Below are positions 4,928 to 12,310 of a stretch of DNA of 12,347 nucleotides, in pieces. The DNA is from Alphaproteobacteria bacterium (GTDB lineage Bacteria; Pseudomonadota; Alphaproteobacteria; Micavibrionales; UBA1664). Location of the stretch: NCBI GenBank assembly GCA_018969935.1, contig JAGWXJ010000048.1:1-12347 (forward strand), written 5' to 3'. The translations under genes were made by a program, and so were the position numbers. The notes under the pieces are model-generated. The model saw nothing but the letters and a program-made list of their open reading frames with translations. It did no database searches and had not been told where the DNA came from. Each line of letters starts with the position of its first letter. The stretch's first letter is position 1.

Positions 4928-6364
4928 ATGGCATCCACCACCTTTTTACCGCGCCGCCGCCGTACCAAAATCGTTGCGACGCTTGGGCCCGCATCCAGCG
5001 ATGCGGCAATGATCCGCAAACTTTTTGAAGCGGGGGCCGATGTTTTCCGCCTCAATTTCTCGCACGGGGTTGCCGATGACCATAAGGCGCGGCTTGGAAT
5101 CATCCGTGAACTGGAGCGCGAGTTCGACCACCCCATCGGCATCGTTGCCGACCTGCAGGGGCCGAAGCTGCGCGTTGGAAAATTCAAGGACGGCGCGATT
5201 GATGTAACCGCCGGCCACAAGATGCGCCTTGATCTGGATGAAACGGCGGGCGATGCAAGCCGCGTATGCCTGCCCCACCCCGAGATTATCGAGGTGGCAG
5301 ATGTGGGCATGAAGCTGCTTGTCGATGACGGCAAGGTACAGTTGATGGTGCGCGAGAAAACAAAAAACAGCCTGCTGGTTGAAGTGATATCAGGCACACG
5401 CATATCCGATAAAAAAGGCGTGAACGTACCAAACGTCATTTTGCCGATCCCTGCCCTCACAGAAAAAGACCGCCGCGACCTGCAATCGGCCATGGACATG
5501 GGTGCGGACTGGATTGCACAGAGTTTCGTGCAGCGCCCCGAGGATATTGCCGAAACCAAAAAACTGACGGGCGGCCAAGCCAAGGTGATTGCCAAGCTTG
5601 AAAAGCCATCGGCCATCGAGCGCCTTGAAGGGATTATCGAACTTGCCGATGCCGTGATGGTTGCCCGCGGCGACCTTGGCGTTGAAATACCGCCAGAGCG
5701 TGTGCCGCCCGTGCAAAAGCGCATCGTGAAGGCCATGCGCCTTGCGGGCAAACCCGTGATTGTTGCGACGCAGATGCTGGAGTCGATGATTTCATCGGCC
5801 ACGCCTACCCGCGCCGAGGCATCGGATGTTGCAACCGCCATTTATGACGGTACTGACGCCATCATGCTTTCGGCCGAAACCGCATCGGGCCAGTACCCGA
5901 TTGAAGCCGTGACCATGATGGACCGTATCGCACAGTCGGTGGAATCCGACCCGTATTACCGCCCCATCATGGATGCCGAGCACCCAGGTACACGGCTTGG
6001 TGACAACTCGGACGCCATATCGGCGGCATCGCACTACATAGCAAAAGACATCAATGCGGCCGCGATTGTTACATTTACATCGAAGGGGCTTACAGCCCTG
6101 CGCGCTGCGCGCCAGCGCCCGATCGTACCTGTACTTTGCCTGACACCCGATGCCGGTACGGCGCGCCGCCTGACGCTATCGTACGGTGTGCACCCCGTAC
6201 ATGCCACCGACATCAATACCTTCGAGGATGCTGTTGCGAAAGCAACCGTTGTTGCAAAAGCCGAAGATATTGCCGCCAAGGGGCAACGTGTCGTGATTAC
6301 GGCAGGCGTACCGTTCGGGACGGCTGGCTCGACAAATACGCTGCGGATTGCATGGGTTGAGTAA
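4928..6364 (+). CDS. pyk: Pyruvate kinase
   Basis: This enzyme makes pyruvate and ATP from phosphoenolpyruvate and ADP, the last step of glycolysis, in the cytoplasm. At 478 residues it has the usual bacterial length. Visible motifs are RTKIVATLGPAS (12-23), the substrate loop RLNFSHG (41-47), DLQGPKLRVG (75-84), the catalytic Lys and metal Glu K223/E225 in IAKLEKP, metal-binding D249 in ARGDLGVEIP, T281 in ATQMLESM, and the TRAEASDVA...AIMLSAETASGQYP signature (294-324). The C-terminal allosteric domain ends normally in GSTNTLRI. The start has AGGA 7 nt upstream. The last 68 bp overlap the 3' end of the convergent GNAT-like gene. The neighbours offer no metabolic link, so it is probably transcribed alone from the TATAAT promoter just upstream. 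Confidence 0.97.
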   Translation: MASTTFLPRRRRTKIVATLGPASSDAAMIRKLFEAGADVFRLNFSHGVADDHKARLGIIRELEREFDHPIGIVADLQGPKLRVGKFKDGAIDVTAGHKMRLDLDETAGDASRVCLPHPEIIEVADVGMKLLVDDGKVQLMVREKTKNSLLVEVISGTRISDKKGVNVPNVILPIPALTEKDRRDLQSAMDMGADWIAQSFVQRPEDIAETKKLTGGQAKVIAKLEKPSAIERLEGIIELADAVMVARGDLGVEIPPERVPPVQKRIVKAMRLAGKPVIVATQMLESMISSATPTRAEASDVATAIYDGTDAIMLSAETASGQYPIEAVTMMDRIAQSVESDPYYRPIMDAEHPGTRLGDNSDAISAASHYIAKDINAAAIVTFTSKGLTALRAARQRPIVPVLCLTPDAGTARRLTLSYGVHPVHATDINTFEDAVAKATVVAKAEDIAAKGQRVVITAGVPFGTAGSTNTLRIAWVE

Positions 6365-7208
6365 CCGTACGGCCTGTCAGGGCCTCGATGCGCTTGAGCG
6401 TACGCTTGCTGCGCAAATCAAGGTGGGCGTCGTACATCTGGAAGCAGAGCAAGAAGCGGCCCAGCGTAAACTTGGGGCTCAGTACCTCTTCGCGCATGAA
6501 CATGGCTTCGTGGCTGCCTATCATGTTTGCAAGGTCCGGCCCGTAATCCGATAAATCATGGCGCATGGCTGCAATGATGCCCAAATCGGCGTAACCCATT
6601 TCGTTGGCCAGCATTTTATCGGTACGGAACTCGACCTCACGCAATAAGGCATCAGGCACTGGCGGACGATTCATTTTCTTCAGGTAAGCTTCCAGCATTT
6701 TCATGCGGGATTTGATTTCGCAACCGATGGCGCGTTCGCACATGGGGTCTACGGCCGGCCAGAATTTTGCCCATGTGGATGCGCCCAAGTGCATGCCCGC
6801 CTTGAAGGCAGAGCGTTTGATGGGGATGTATTGTGCAAGCCTTGCCTTGGCCGCGACAAAGTGGGCGCCGTAACCTTTGTTGCGGTGTGGTTCCAGAACC
6901 CATGTACTGCCGTCAAAAAATTCCTGCGCTTTAAAATCGATCAGCGCCATGTGTTCAAACGCGCCTTCACGCTTGATACGCATTTGAATGGTGTTGCGTT
7001 TGTCTTTTACCCTGAACAGGAATTCGACCGCCGTGTCAGCGGGCAGGCCTTCCGCCATCAAGGCCGCCGCATCCCACATACAAAAACCTGTGTTGGCGCG
7101 CCACTCGTTACGCGCGGCTTCATCCGCCATGAAGCGGGCATCATGCGGGGCATGATGATTGAAGATGGATTGCGCGGTGGCTTGATGGATGGCCATGGCC
7201 GGCATCAT
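6297..7208 (-). CDS. GNAT-like acyltransferase-fold protein, function unknown
   Basis: I do not recognise this 303-residue protein as a named family. Residues about 60-160 look like a GNAT N-acetyltransferase core: strand pairs (VEFLFRV, TIQMRI, FEHMALIDF), then WVLEPHRNKGYGAHFVAAKARL, in which R109-N-K-G-Y-G114 fits the acetyl-CoA-binding R-x-x-G-x-G/A motif, followed by a helix and AGMHLGASTWAKFW, where GNATs often have their N-x-x-A segment. The C-terminal 140 residues are mostly helical and unassigned. The last roughly 22 residues are encoded over the end of pyk in antisense and are probably not conserved. The start is uncertain: ATGs at 7208, 7205 and 7196 are all possible and none has a clear Shine-Dalgarno sequence. 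It lies 32 nt downstream of the 7241-7933 gene and is probably cotranscribed with it. Acceptor substrate unknown. Confidence 0.7.
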   Translation of the reverse strand: MMPAMAIHQATAQSIFNHHAPHDARFMADEAARNEWRANTGFCMWDAAALMAEGLPADTAVEFLFRVKDKRNTIQMRIKREGAFEHMALIDFKAQEFFDGSTWVLEPHRNKGYGAHFVAAKARLAQYIPIKRSAFKAGMHLGASTWAKFWPAVDPMCERAIGCEIKSRMKMLEAYLKKMNRPPVPDALLREVEFRTDKMLANEMGYADLGIIAAMRHDLSDYGPDLANMIGSHEAMFMREEVLSPKFTLGRFLLCFQMYDAHLDLRSKRTLKRIEALTGRTVTQPMQSAAYLSSQPSRTVRLP

Positions 7209-7240
7209 ATTTATATGTTACGGAAACTACAAGTTTTGGC

Positions 7241-7933
7241 CTAGCGGCCGCGCTTTTCGCGGAAAAGGCTGAAGGTCACGATATCGGCGCCGACCTTGGG
7301 GCGCGTCAGTTCAAATGGCAGGGGCACTTGGTCCAGCGGTTTTTTGGCCGGTTTTGCTACCGCCGCCGGTTTGGCTTTTGCCTCAGCGGATTTTTTCTTT
7401 TTGGCGGCCAGCGGCTCGACGAATTTGTCGGCAAGATCGGCGTGGCTTTCGGCCTGATAGTAGAGGGTTTTGACAGCGCGATACATGGCCTCGTTGCCGC
7501 CTTCGAGGGCGTCACGCAGCTCCATCATAATCGAGGCCATGATGCGCAGGCGGTCGGGGATGGAAAGAATTATTGGGCGAGCCTGCTTCATATCAGGGGC
7601 GATGCCGTAGCAGGACGTATCGAGCCAGAGGTGGCCTACGGTTACGAGATTATCCTCGGCAGACACGACAAGTTCACGGATGACGGGGCCCATCTCGCCG
7701 TCCTTGAGTTCCAGCGGAAAGTCGCGGGCGATGATGAGGGCGCAAAGCGAAAGGGATATGAGTGCCAAGTCAGGGGTCTGGCCGCCGATGGCATCGTGAA
7801 CGGCGATTTGTGCGGTATTTTCCTCCTCCTGCCCTTGCAAAAGCGCGTCCAGACGGAGCGCGGCTTCCGTCTGCATATAGAGTTGCGCCATATCCTGTTC
7901 GGACAAACGCAGCTTTTTTGGGCTTTCCGTCAT
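7241..7933 (-). CDS. Hypothetical protein with a helical domain and a Lys/Ala-rich linker
   Basis: I do not recognise this 230-residue protein. Residues 1-170 look like a mainly helical soluble domain with conserved-looking segments SLCALIIARDFPLEL (62-76) and NLVTVGHLWLDTSCYG (95-110). Residues 177-198 are a Lys/Ala/Pro-rich flexible linker, followed by a short tail with a PLPFELTRPK segment (204-213) and a basic end. There is no signal peptide and no clear membrane segment. Codon use matches the neighbours. The ATG at 7933 has no good Shine-Dalgarno sequence. It is the first gene of a probable two-gene unit with the GNAT-like gene and is divergent from comM, with 109 bp between the start codons. 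Confidence 0.72.
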   Translation of the reverse strand: MTESPKKLRLSEQDMAQLYMQTEAALRLDALLQGQEEENTAQIAVHDAIGGQTPDLALISLSLCALIIARDFPLELKDGEMGPVIRELVVSAEDNLVTVGHLWLDTSCYGIAPDMKQARPIILSIPDRLRIMASIMMELRDALEGGNEAMYRAVKTLYYQAESHADLADKFVEPLAAKKKKSAEAKAKPAAVAKPAKKPLDQVPLPFELTRPKVGADIVTFSLFREKRGR

Positions 7934-8004
7934 ATGGGATAACTTGGAGGCGGGGTGGGCAAAGAATCGTTATTGGAAAGCGTAACATGATTTGCGTGCG
8001 GTGG

Positions 8005-8040
8005 ATAATCCTCTATAACACTTTGTTGAAAGAGGATTAT
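8005..8040 (+). promoter_or_regulatory. Inverted repeat covering the comM ribosome binding site
   Basis: ATAATCCTCT (8005-8014) and AGAGGATTAT (8031-8040) form a perfect 10-bp inverted repeat, with a second small pairing inside it (AACA/TGTT around CTT). The right arm contains the comM Shine-Dalgarno sequence AGAGGA and ends 2 nt before the ATG at 8043. If the left arm is transcribed, the hairpin would hide the ribosome binding site. A TATAAC hexamer (8014-8019) could instead be the -10 of comM. Transcription would then start near 8026 and the repeat would be better read as a protein-binding operator. Confidence 0.6.
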
Positions 8041-8042
8041 TC

Positions 8043-9554
8043 ATGGTTTCGAGTGTCCATACGGTTGCGTTCTCCGGCATTGATGTCCTTCCCATAGAGG
8101 TGCAGGTCCAGCTGGCTTCAGGCCTTCCTGCCTTTACCATTGTGGGTTTGCCTGACAAAGCCGTGGGCGAGAGCCGCGAACGTGTACGCGGGGCACTGCA
8201 TGCCATGGGCCTATCGCTACCTGCCAAGCGCATCACCGTAAACCTTGCGCCTGCCGACGTGATGAAAGAAGGCTCGCATTACGATTTGCCTATTGCGCTG
8301 GCCACACTGGCCGCCATGGGAATTTTGCCGCCCGAGGAGCTTAAAAATTGCTGCGTTCTGGGGGAACTTGGCCTTGATGCGCATATACGGGCCGTAAACG
8401 GGGTTTTGCCTGCAGCCATCCATGCATCAGCCGAAAACCTGACCTTGATATGCCCCGCCCCTTGCGGGGCTGAAGCGGCTTGGGCGGGCGGCATCGATAT
8501 ACTGGCGCCAAGTGATTTGTTGCAGCTGATAAACCACTTCAAGGGTGTGCAGGTGCTGCGAACACCGGAGGCCAAGTTGCCGGAAGATGCCGTATTAGGG
8601 GGCCCCTGCCTTTCAGACATCCGCGGGCAGGAAAGCGCCAAGCGCGCACTGGAGATTGCTGCCGCAGGCGGGCATAACCTTTTGATGATGGGGCCGCCCG
8701 GTTCGGGCAAGTCGATGCTGGCGTCACGCCTTGCGGGTATATTGCCACCCCTAACGCCCAAGGAAGCGCTTGAGGTATCCATGATCCATAGCCTTGCGGG
8801 CGTATTGCCCGACGGCGGCATGGTGCGTACAAGGCCGTACCGCGACCCGCACCATTCAGCTAGCCTGCCTGCCCTTGTTGGCGGCGGTACGCGTGCGAAA
8901 CCCGGCGAAATTAGTCTGGCCCATAACGGCGTTTTGTTTCTGGACGAGTTACCGGAAATGGCCCGCGGCTCACTGGAGGCCATGCGCCAGCCGCTTGAAA
9001 CAGGGCAGGCCGTGATTGCGCGTGTGAACAGCCATGCCGTGTGGCCAGCACGCTTCCAGCTTGTTGCTGCCATGAACCCGTGCCGATGCGGCTACCTTGG
9101 CGATGCTTCGCAGGAATGTACGCGTGCGCCCAAATGCGCATCGGAATACCAAGGCAAACTTTCAGGCCCGCTGCTTGACCGTATCGACATGCATATTGAA
9201 GTACCTGCGGTATCCATTGCTGATCTGAACGCACCAAAAACGGGCGAAACATCGGCGGCGGTTGCAGCACGCGTGGCTGCGGCACGTACCATACAAAACG
9301 TGCGCTATGACGGGCAGGGCATCAATAGCAGTGTCAGCGTGCCCGTCCTTGAGGGCGTTACACAGCTGGCCCCCGATGCCAAAACCTTGCTGGACCAAGC
9401 TGCCGCCTCCATGAAAATTTCGGCGCGCGGTTATCACCGCATGTTGCGCGTTGCACGTACGATTGCAGACCTTGATGGCGGGCACGACCTTATCGGCCGC
9501 GCACACCTTGCAGAGGCGCTGACATACAGGCCCCATCGTTACCTCAATACGTAA
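8043..9554 (+). CDS. comM: ComM/YifB family AAA+ ATPase (Mg-chelatase-like)
   Basis: ComM is a hexameric AAA+ helicase which, in naturally transformable bacteria, promotes branch migration when incoming DNA is integrated. The family is widespread, also in bacteria not known to be transformable. At 503 residues it is full length. Residues 1-165 are the N-terminal domain of the family (a ChlI-type, Lon-like fold: SGLPAFTIVGLPDKAV at 26-41, SHYDLPIALA at 78-87). The ATPase domain has Walker A GPPGSGKS (217-224), Walker B VLFLDE (297-302), the sensor region AAMNPCRCGY with four cysteines (347, 349, 359, 365) that may bind zinc, and an arginine-finger segment LLDRIDMHIEVP (377-388). The C-terminal MG-chelatase domain ends with SARGYHRMLRVARTIADL (460-477). 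The ATG at 8043 has AGAGGA upstream. No other competence gene is in the window. Confidence 0.93.
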   Translation: MVSSVHTVAFSGIDVLPIEVQVQLASGLPAFTIVGLPDKAVGESRERVRGALHAMGLSLPAKRITVNLAPADVMKEGSHYDLPIALATLAAMGILPPEELKNCCVLGELGLDAHIRAVNGVLPAAIHASAENLTLICPAPCGAEAAWAGGIDILAPSDLLQLINHFKGVQVLRTPEAKLPEDAVLGGPCLSDIRGQESAKRALEIAAAGGHNLLMMGPPGSGKSMLASRLAGILPPLTPKEALEVSMIHSLAGVLPDGGMVRTRPYRDPHHSASLPALVGGGTRAKPGEISLAHNGVLFLDELPEMARGSLEAMRQPLETGQAVIARVNSHAVWPARFQLVAAMNPCRCGYLGDASQECTRAPKCASEYQGKLSGPLLDRIDMHIEVPAVSIADLNAPKTGETSAAVAARVAAARTIQNVRYDGQGINSSVSVPVLEGVTQLAPDAKTLLDQAAASMKISARGYHRMLRVARTIADLDGGHDLIGRAHLAEALTYRPHRYLNT

Positions 9555-9584
9555 ATTCCTGAGTCCGAATTCTTAGACTTGGCA

Positions 9585-10157
9585 ATGAATCTGGCGTATC
9601 ATGCGCGTATGGTTTCGCTCAACACCACGTTTACCGCATCCGACCCGTTGCCGGGGGCCGAGCAGCTGCATCGCAGCGCCATGGCCATCCTGACGGGCGG
9701 GCAAAACAGCCTTGCAGGTGTACCTGCCGCAAGGCGCGGGCGTGTGCCTGTCGTAACCCATAGCGGATCCCGCCGTGCCCGCACTTTCCACCGCGCGCCT
9801 ATTGCGCTTGCCGGTGCACGTAACGGTGCTACACGCCACTTCCGCTACCATAGCGGGCTTATGGCCACCACAGCTGCGGGCCGCCGCACGAGGGCCGCGA
9901 ATGCCCGTATGGAGCTTATGGCCAGCCGCTTTTTAATGGCGGGTTCACGCAGGCATTTTGCAGCGCCTGCCGTCCAGCCGCTTGATGTGCTGCGCGCACG
10001 CGCGCAGGCCCTAAACGTTGTCGGTACGCTCCGCGAACGTTTCAGGATTAACAGCTATGCCCGCAATAACTGGAACGACAAGGATGACGGTACTGTCGAT
10101 GTGCCGCGCCTTAGGGCTGCGCGCGGGCGTTCCATGCAGAGCTACATTTACGTGTAG
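9585..10157 (+). CDS. Small basic Arg/Ala-rich protein of unknown function
   Basis: I do not recognise this protein (190 residues from the ATG at 9585). It is rich in Arg and Ala, has repeated RxxR-type clusters (for example GSRRARTFHRAP and AAGRRTRAANAR) and ends in QSYIYV. It has no signal peptide or membrane segment, so a nucleic-acid-binding or structural role is possible but not shown. Codon choice resembles the neighbouring genes, which supports real coding. No better frame covers the 590-bp gap between comM and the phospholipid genes. The start is uncertain: TTG 9579, ATG 9585 and ATG 9609 are possible and none has a Shine-Dalgarno sequence. A TATCAT at 9597-9602 lies 7 bp before ATG 9609, which could give a leaderless message (182 residues). 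The gene begins 30 nt after comM, and its 3' end overlaps the convergent phosphatidyltransferase gene by 10 bp. Confidence 0.55.
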   Translation: MNLAYHARMVSLNTTFTASDPLPGAEQLHRSAMAILTGGQNSLAGVPAARRGRVPVVTHSGSRRARTFHRAPIALAGARNGATRHFRYHSGLMATTAAGRRTRAANARMELMASRFLMAGSRRHFAAPAVQPLDVLRARAQALNVVGTLRERFRINSYARNNWNDKDDGTVDVPRLRAARGRSMQSYIYV

Positions 10158-10750
10158 TCGCCCAGCGCACGGCCAATGCGGCCCATGCCGGTTATAATGC
10201 ACAAAATCCCGAATATGGATGCCAGTATAGGGTATGCAAACGGCAGTAGGCATATCGTGATGAGGAAAATAACCGTTTCGGTGCCTTCCATCAGGCCGCT
10301 TACGTAATAGAACCCTTTTTTGGATGGCTCCCTTCTTTTGGCGGCGATGATGGCGTAGGCCAGAAACGTTGTGCCAGAGAACACGATGCCCAGCATCAGG
10401 AAGGCAGTGGCAGCCCACGCGGTTTTGGTATCCAGACCCGCCGCCATACAAAAAGGCAGGCCCGCGTAGGCAATAAAATCGAAAACGATATCGAGGTACG
10501 CGCCCGCATCGGTGCCCGATTTAGATTCAAGGCGCGCAAGCTGGCCATCGAGCCCATCACATGCGCGGTTGGCCAACACAAAGAGCAGAGCCAGAGGGAA
10601 GATCTGATAGATAAGGCAGATACCTGCGATGGCACTGAATGCCAAGCCTATCCATGTCAGGTAGTCGGCGCGGATGCCGTATTTGTGGAGCCAGCGGGCC
10701 GCCGCAACCAAAAACGGATTGATGTAAGGTTGGACCTTTGCATCAAGCAT
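10148..10750 (-). CDS. CDP-alcohol phosphatidyltransferase family membrane protein, acceptor unknown
   Basis: This 200-residue integral membrane protein of the CDP-alcohol phosphotransferase family transfers a phosphatidyl (or similar) group from a CDP-linked donor to an alcohol. The family motif is present: D65-G-L-D68-G69-Q-L-A72-R73 ... G83-x3-D87-x3-D91, containing the four metal-binding Asp residues. By my count nine residues lie between A-R and G, not the canonical eight, so this is a divergent subfamily. About five or six hydrophobic segments follow the usual topology. The start codon overlaps the end of pssA by 8 nt, so the two are translationally coupled and share the psd-pssA transcript. 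Because PssA is already encoded, this enzyme probably uses another acceptor (for example glycerol phosphate, inositol phosphate, choline or a phospholipid head-group precursor). The sequence does not tell which. Confidence 0.85.
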   Translation of the reverse strand: MLDAKVQPYINPFLVAAARWLHKYGIRADYLTWIGLAFSAIAGICLIYQIFPLALLFVLANRACDGLDGQLARLESKSGTDAGAYLDIVFDFIAYAGLPFCMAAGLDTKTAWAATAFLMLGIVFSGTTFLAYAIIAAKRREPSKKGFYYVSGLMEGTETVIFLITICLLPFAYPILASIFGILCIITGMGRIGRALGDYT

Positions 10751-11564
10751 CGGTTTTAACGGCAGGGGCCGTGTTGGCCTTTTTCAGCTCGAGGTATTTT
10801 TGCCAGCCGAGGAATAGCGAGGAGGCATAGGCAAAACCCACTACGGTCAATGTAGCCCACGGGGCGTGGATGAGGGCCGCCAGAAATGCGCCGCCACATG
10901 CAAGCATGGCAACCGCCGGCATTTGCGGCATCTTGAACTGCTTTGTAGACAGCGTGGGAAGGCCCGAAACCATTAAGCCTGCCACGACAATCATCCAGAC
11001 GCCGATGAGAGGAGTCAGGAAGTTGAAGTAGCTCATTTCGGGGAATAGCTGGTAGATGATGACAGGCATCAAGGCCAGCCCAGCGCCGCACGGTGCAGGT
11101 ACACCCATAAAGAATTTGCGCGCCCATTCGGGGCGGGGGTCAACTTCCGTCATTGTATTGAAGCGGGCGAGGCGAAGGGCGCAGGCAATCGCAAATACCA
11201 GCACGGCTATCCAGCCTACGGGGCCTGCTTCATCAAGCACCCAGACGTAAAGCACAAACGCGGGGGCCACGCCGAAGCAGAGGAAGTCGGATAGCGAGTC
11301 CAGCTCGGCGCCAAATTTGCTGGTGGCGCGCAGAAGGCGGGCGAGGGCCCCATCCATGGTGTCGATGATTGCAGCAAAGGTAATAAGAAGAACCGCCTGA
11401 TCGGGCAGGCCGTTCATGGCTTTCTGGATGGCAAGTAGGCCAGCGGACAGCCCACACAGCGTAAGCATGTTGGGCAAGAAACGTCGCAGCCTGAAGCCGG
11501 GCTTGGGCGCTTCGTTTTTAGGGTCGTCTATAAAGTATTCACCCAGTCCGCCTGTCGTTGTCAT
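10743..11564 (-). CDS. pssA: CDP-diacylglycerol-serine O-phosphatidyltransferase (phosphatidylserine synthase)
   Basis: PssA condenses CDP-diacylglycerol with L-serine to give phosphatidylserine and CMP in the inner membrane. The 273-residue protein carries the exact motif D68-T-M-D71-G-A-L-A-R76-x8-G85-x3-D89-x3-D93. FLPNMLTLCGLSAG (29-42) is the conserved first segment of the membrane-embedded PssA type, and RLARFNT and the PAPCGAG loop further on also fit it. There are about seven or eight hydrophobic segments, and a hydrophilic tail ends in KTDA. Its ATG overlaps the psd stop codon (ATGA at 11561-11564), so PssA and Psd are made in step. The next gene overlaps its end by 8 nt. Confidence 0.93.
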   Translation of the reverse strand: MTTTGGLGEYFIDDPKNEAPKPGFRLRRFLPNMLTLCGLSAGLLAIQKAMNGLPDQAVLLITFAAIIDTMDGALARLLRATSKFGAELDSLSDFLCFGVAPAFVLYVWVLDEAGPVGWIAVLVFAIACALRLARFNTMTEVDPRPEWARKFFMGVPAPCGAGLALMPVIIYQLFPEMSYFNFLTPLIGVWMIVVAGLMVSGLPTLSTKQFKMPQMPAVAMLACGGAFLAALIHAPWATLTVVGFAYASSLFLGWQKYLELKKANTAPAVKTDA

Positions 11565-12310
11565 ATCGGTTTACCCTCGCGCGGTTTTTCCTTTGATTTG
11601 AGATCGGCCAAAACACTTTCGCCTTCCACCACACGCTGGCCCACGCACACCATGGGTACCGCGTACTCGGGCACGTAGACATCGATGCGGCTACCGAAAC
11701 GGATGAGGCCCATATGGCCACCGGTTTCGACGACATCATCGGGTTTCAGGTTGTTGATGATGCGGCGGGCGACCCAGCCTGCGATTTGTACGAAGGCGAC
11801 ATCAATATCCTTTTTGCCGTCGGTTACGCGCAGCAGGGTTGCCGACATTTCGTTGTCGGTGCTGGCTTTATCGAGCGCGGCGTTGAGGAATTTGCCCGGG
11901 CGGTAAGCGGTTTGCACAACCTTGCCTGCGATAGGCGTGCGGTTGACGTGCACATCGAATACGGAGAGGAACACGCTGATGCGCGTGAAGTTCATGCCCG
12001 TATCCATGGCTTTATCAAGTTCGGGCGGGAGGGCCTGATCCTGCACTACGGCTACGACCTTGCCGCAGGCGGGGGATACCACAAGGCCTTCGCGCTGGGG
12101 CACGGTGCGCACGGGGTTGCGGAAGAAGTAAAGGCACCACAGGGTAAGTACGAGGCCACCCCAGCCCAGCGGTTCGGCCCAAAGGCCAAGCAGTGCCGAT
12201 ACCACTGCAAATGCCGTGATAAACGGCCAGCCAGCAGGGTGGATAGGCACGAAAAGGGTTTTACGGATGGTGTCCCAAAGACCGGACCAGTCGGGTGTCG
12301 TTTCTGTCAT
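11561..12310 (-). CDS. psd: Phosphatidylserine decarboxylase proenzyme (short form) with altered PADG motif
   Basis: Psd decarboxylates phosphatidylserine to phosphatidylethanolamine, using a pyruvoyl group made when the proenzyme cuts itself. Numbered from the ATG at 12310 the protein has 249 residues, the short form common in alphaproteobacteria. One or two membrane segments lie at about 30-64 (ending in CLYFFRNPVR). RISVFLSVFDVHVNRTP (110-126) contains the catalytic His (H121). FVQIAGWVARRI is at 173-184. The cleavage site G206-S207 in IRFGSRID gives the pyruvoyl residue from Ser. One key position is odd: the family's SPADGK reads SPACGK here (C82, codon TGC), replacing the Asp of the autocleavage triad. 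The start could also be a TTG at 12328 (255 residues); neither start has a good Shine-Dalgarno sequence. It is the first gene of psd-pssA-phosphatidyltransferase, as far as the window shows. Only 37 bp of upstream DNA are available, so its promoter may lie outside. Confidence 0.92.
   Translation of the reverse strand: MTETTPDWSGLWDTIRKTLFVPIHPAGWPFITAFAVVSALLGLWAEPLGWGGLVLTLWCLYFFRNPVRTVPQREGLVVSPACGKVVAVVQDQALPPELDKAMDTGMNFTRISVFLSVFDVHVNRTPIAGKVVQTAYRPGKFLNAALDKASTDNEMSATLLRVTDGKKDIDVAFVQIAGWVARRIINNLKPDDVVETGGHMGLIRFGSRIDVYVPEYAVPMVCVGQRVVEGESVLADLKSKEKPREGKPI

Noticed and set aside
4885..5841. Upstream extension of the racemase-like frame to 5841 (544 codons in all)
   Set aside because: The added part is only the reverse of pyruvate kinase and has Ser/Arg-rich nonsense composition. 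The racemase fold starts at the ATG at 4884.
8000..8008. GGTGGATAA as a DnaA box upstream of comM
   Set aside because: A single near-match with no partner; it overlaps the inverted repeat and is likely chance.
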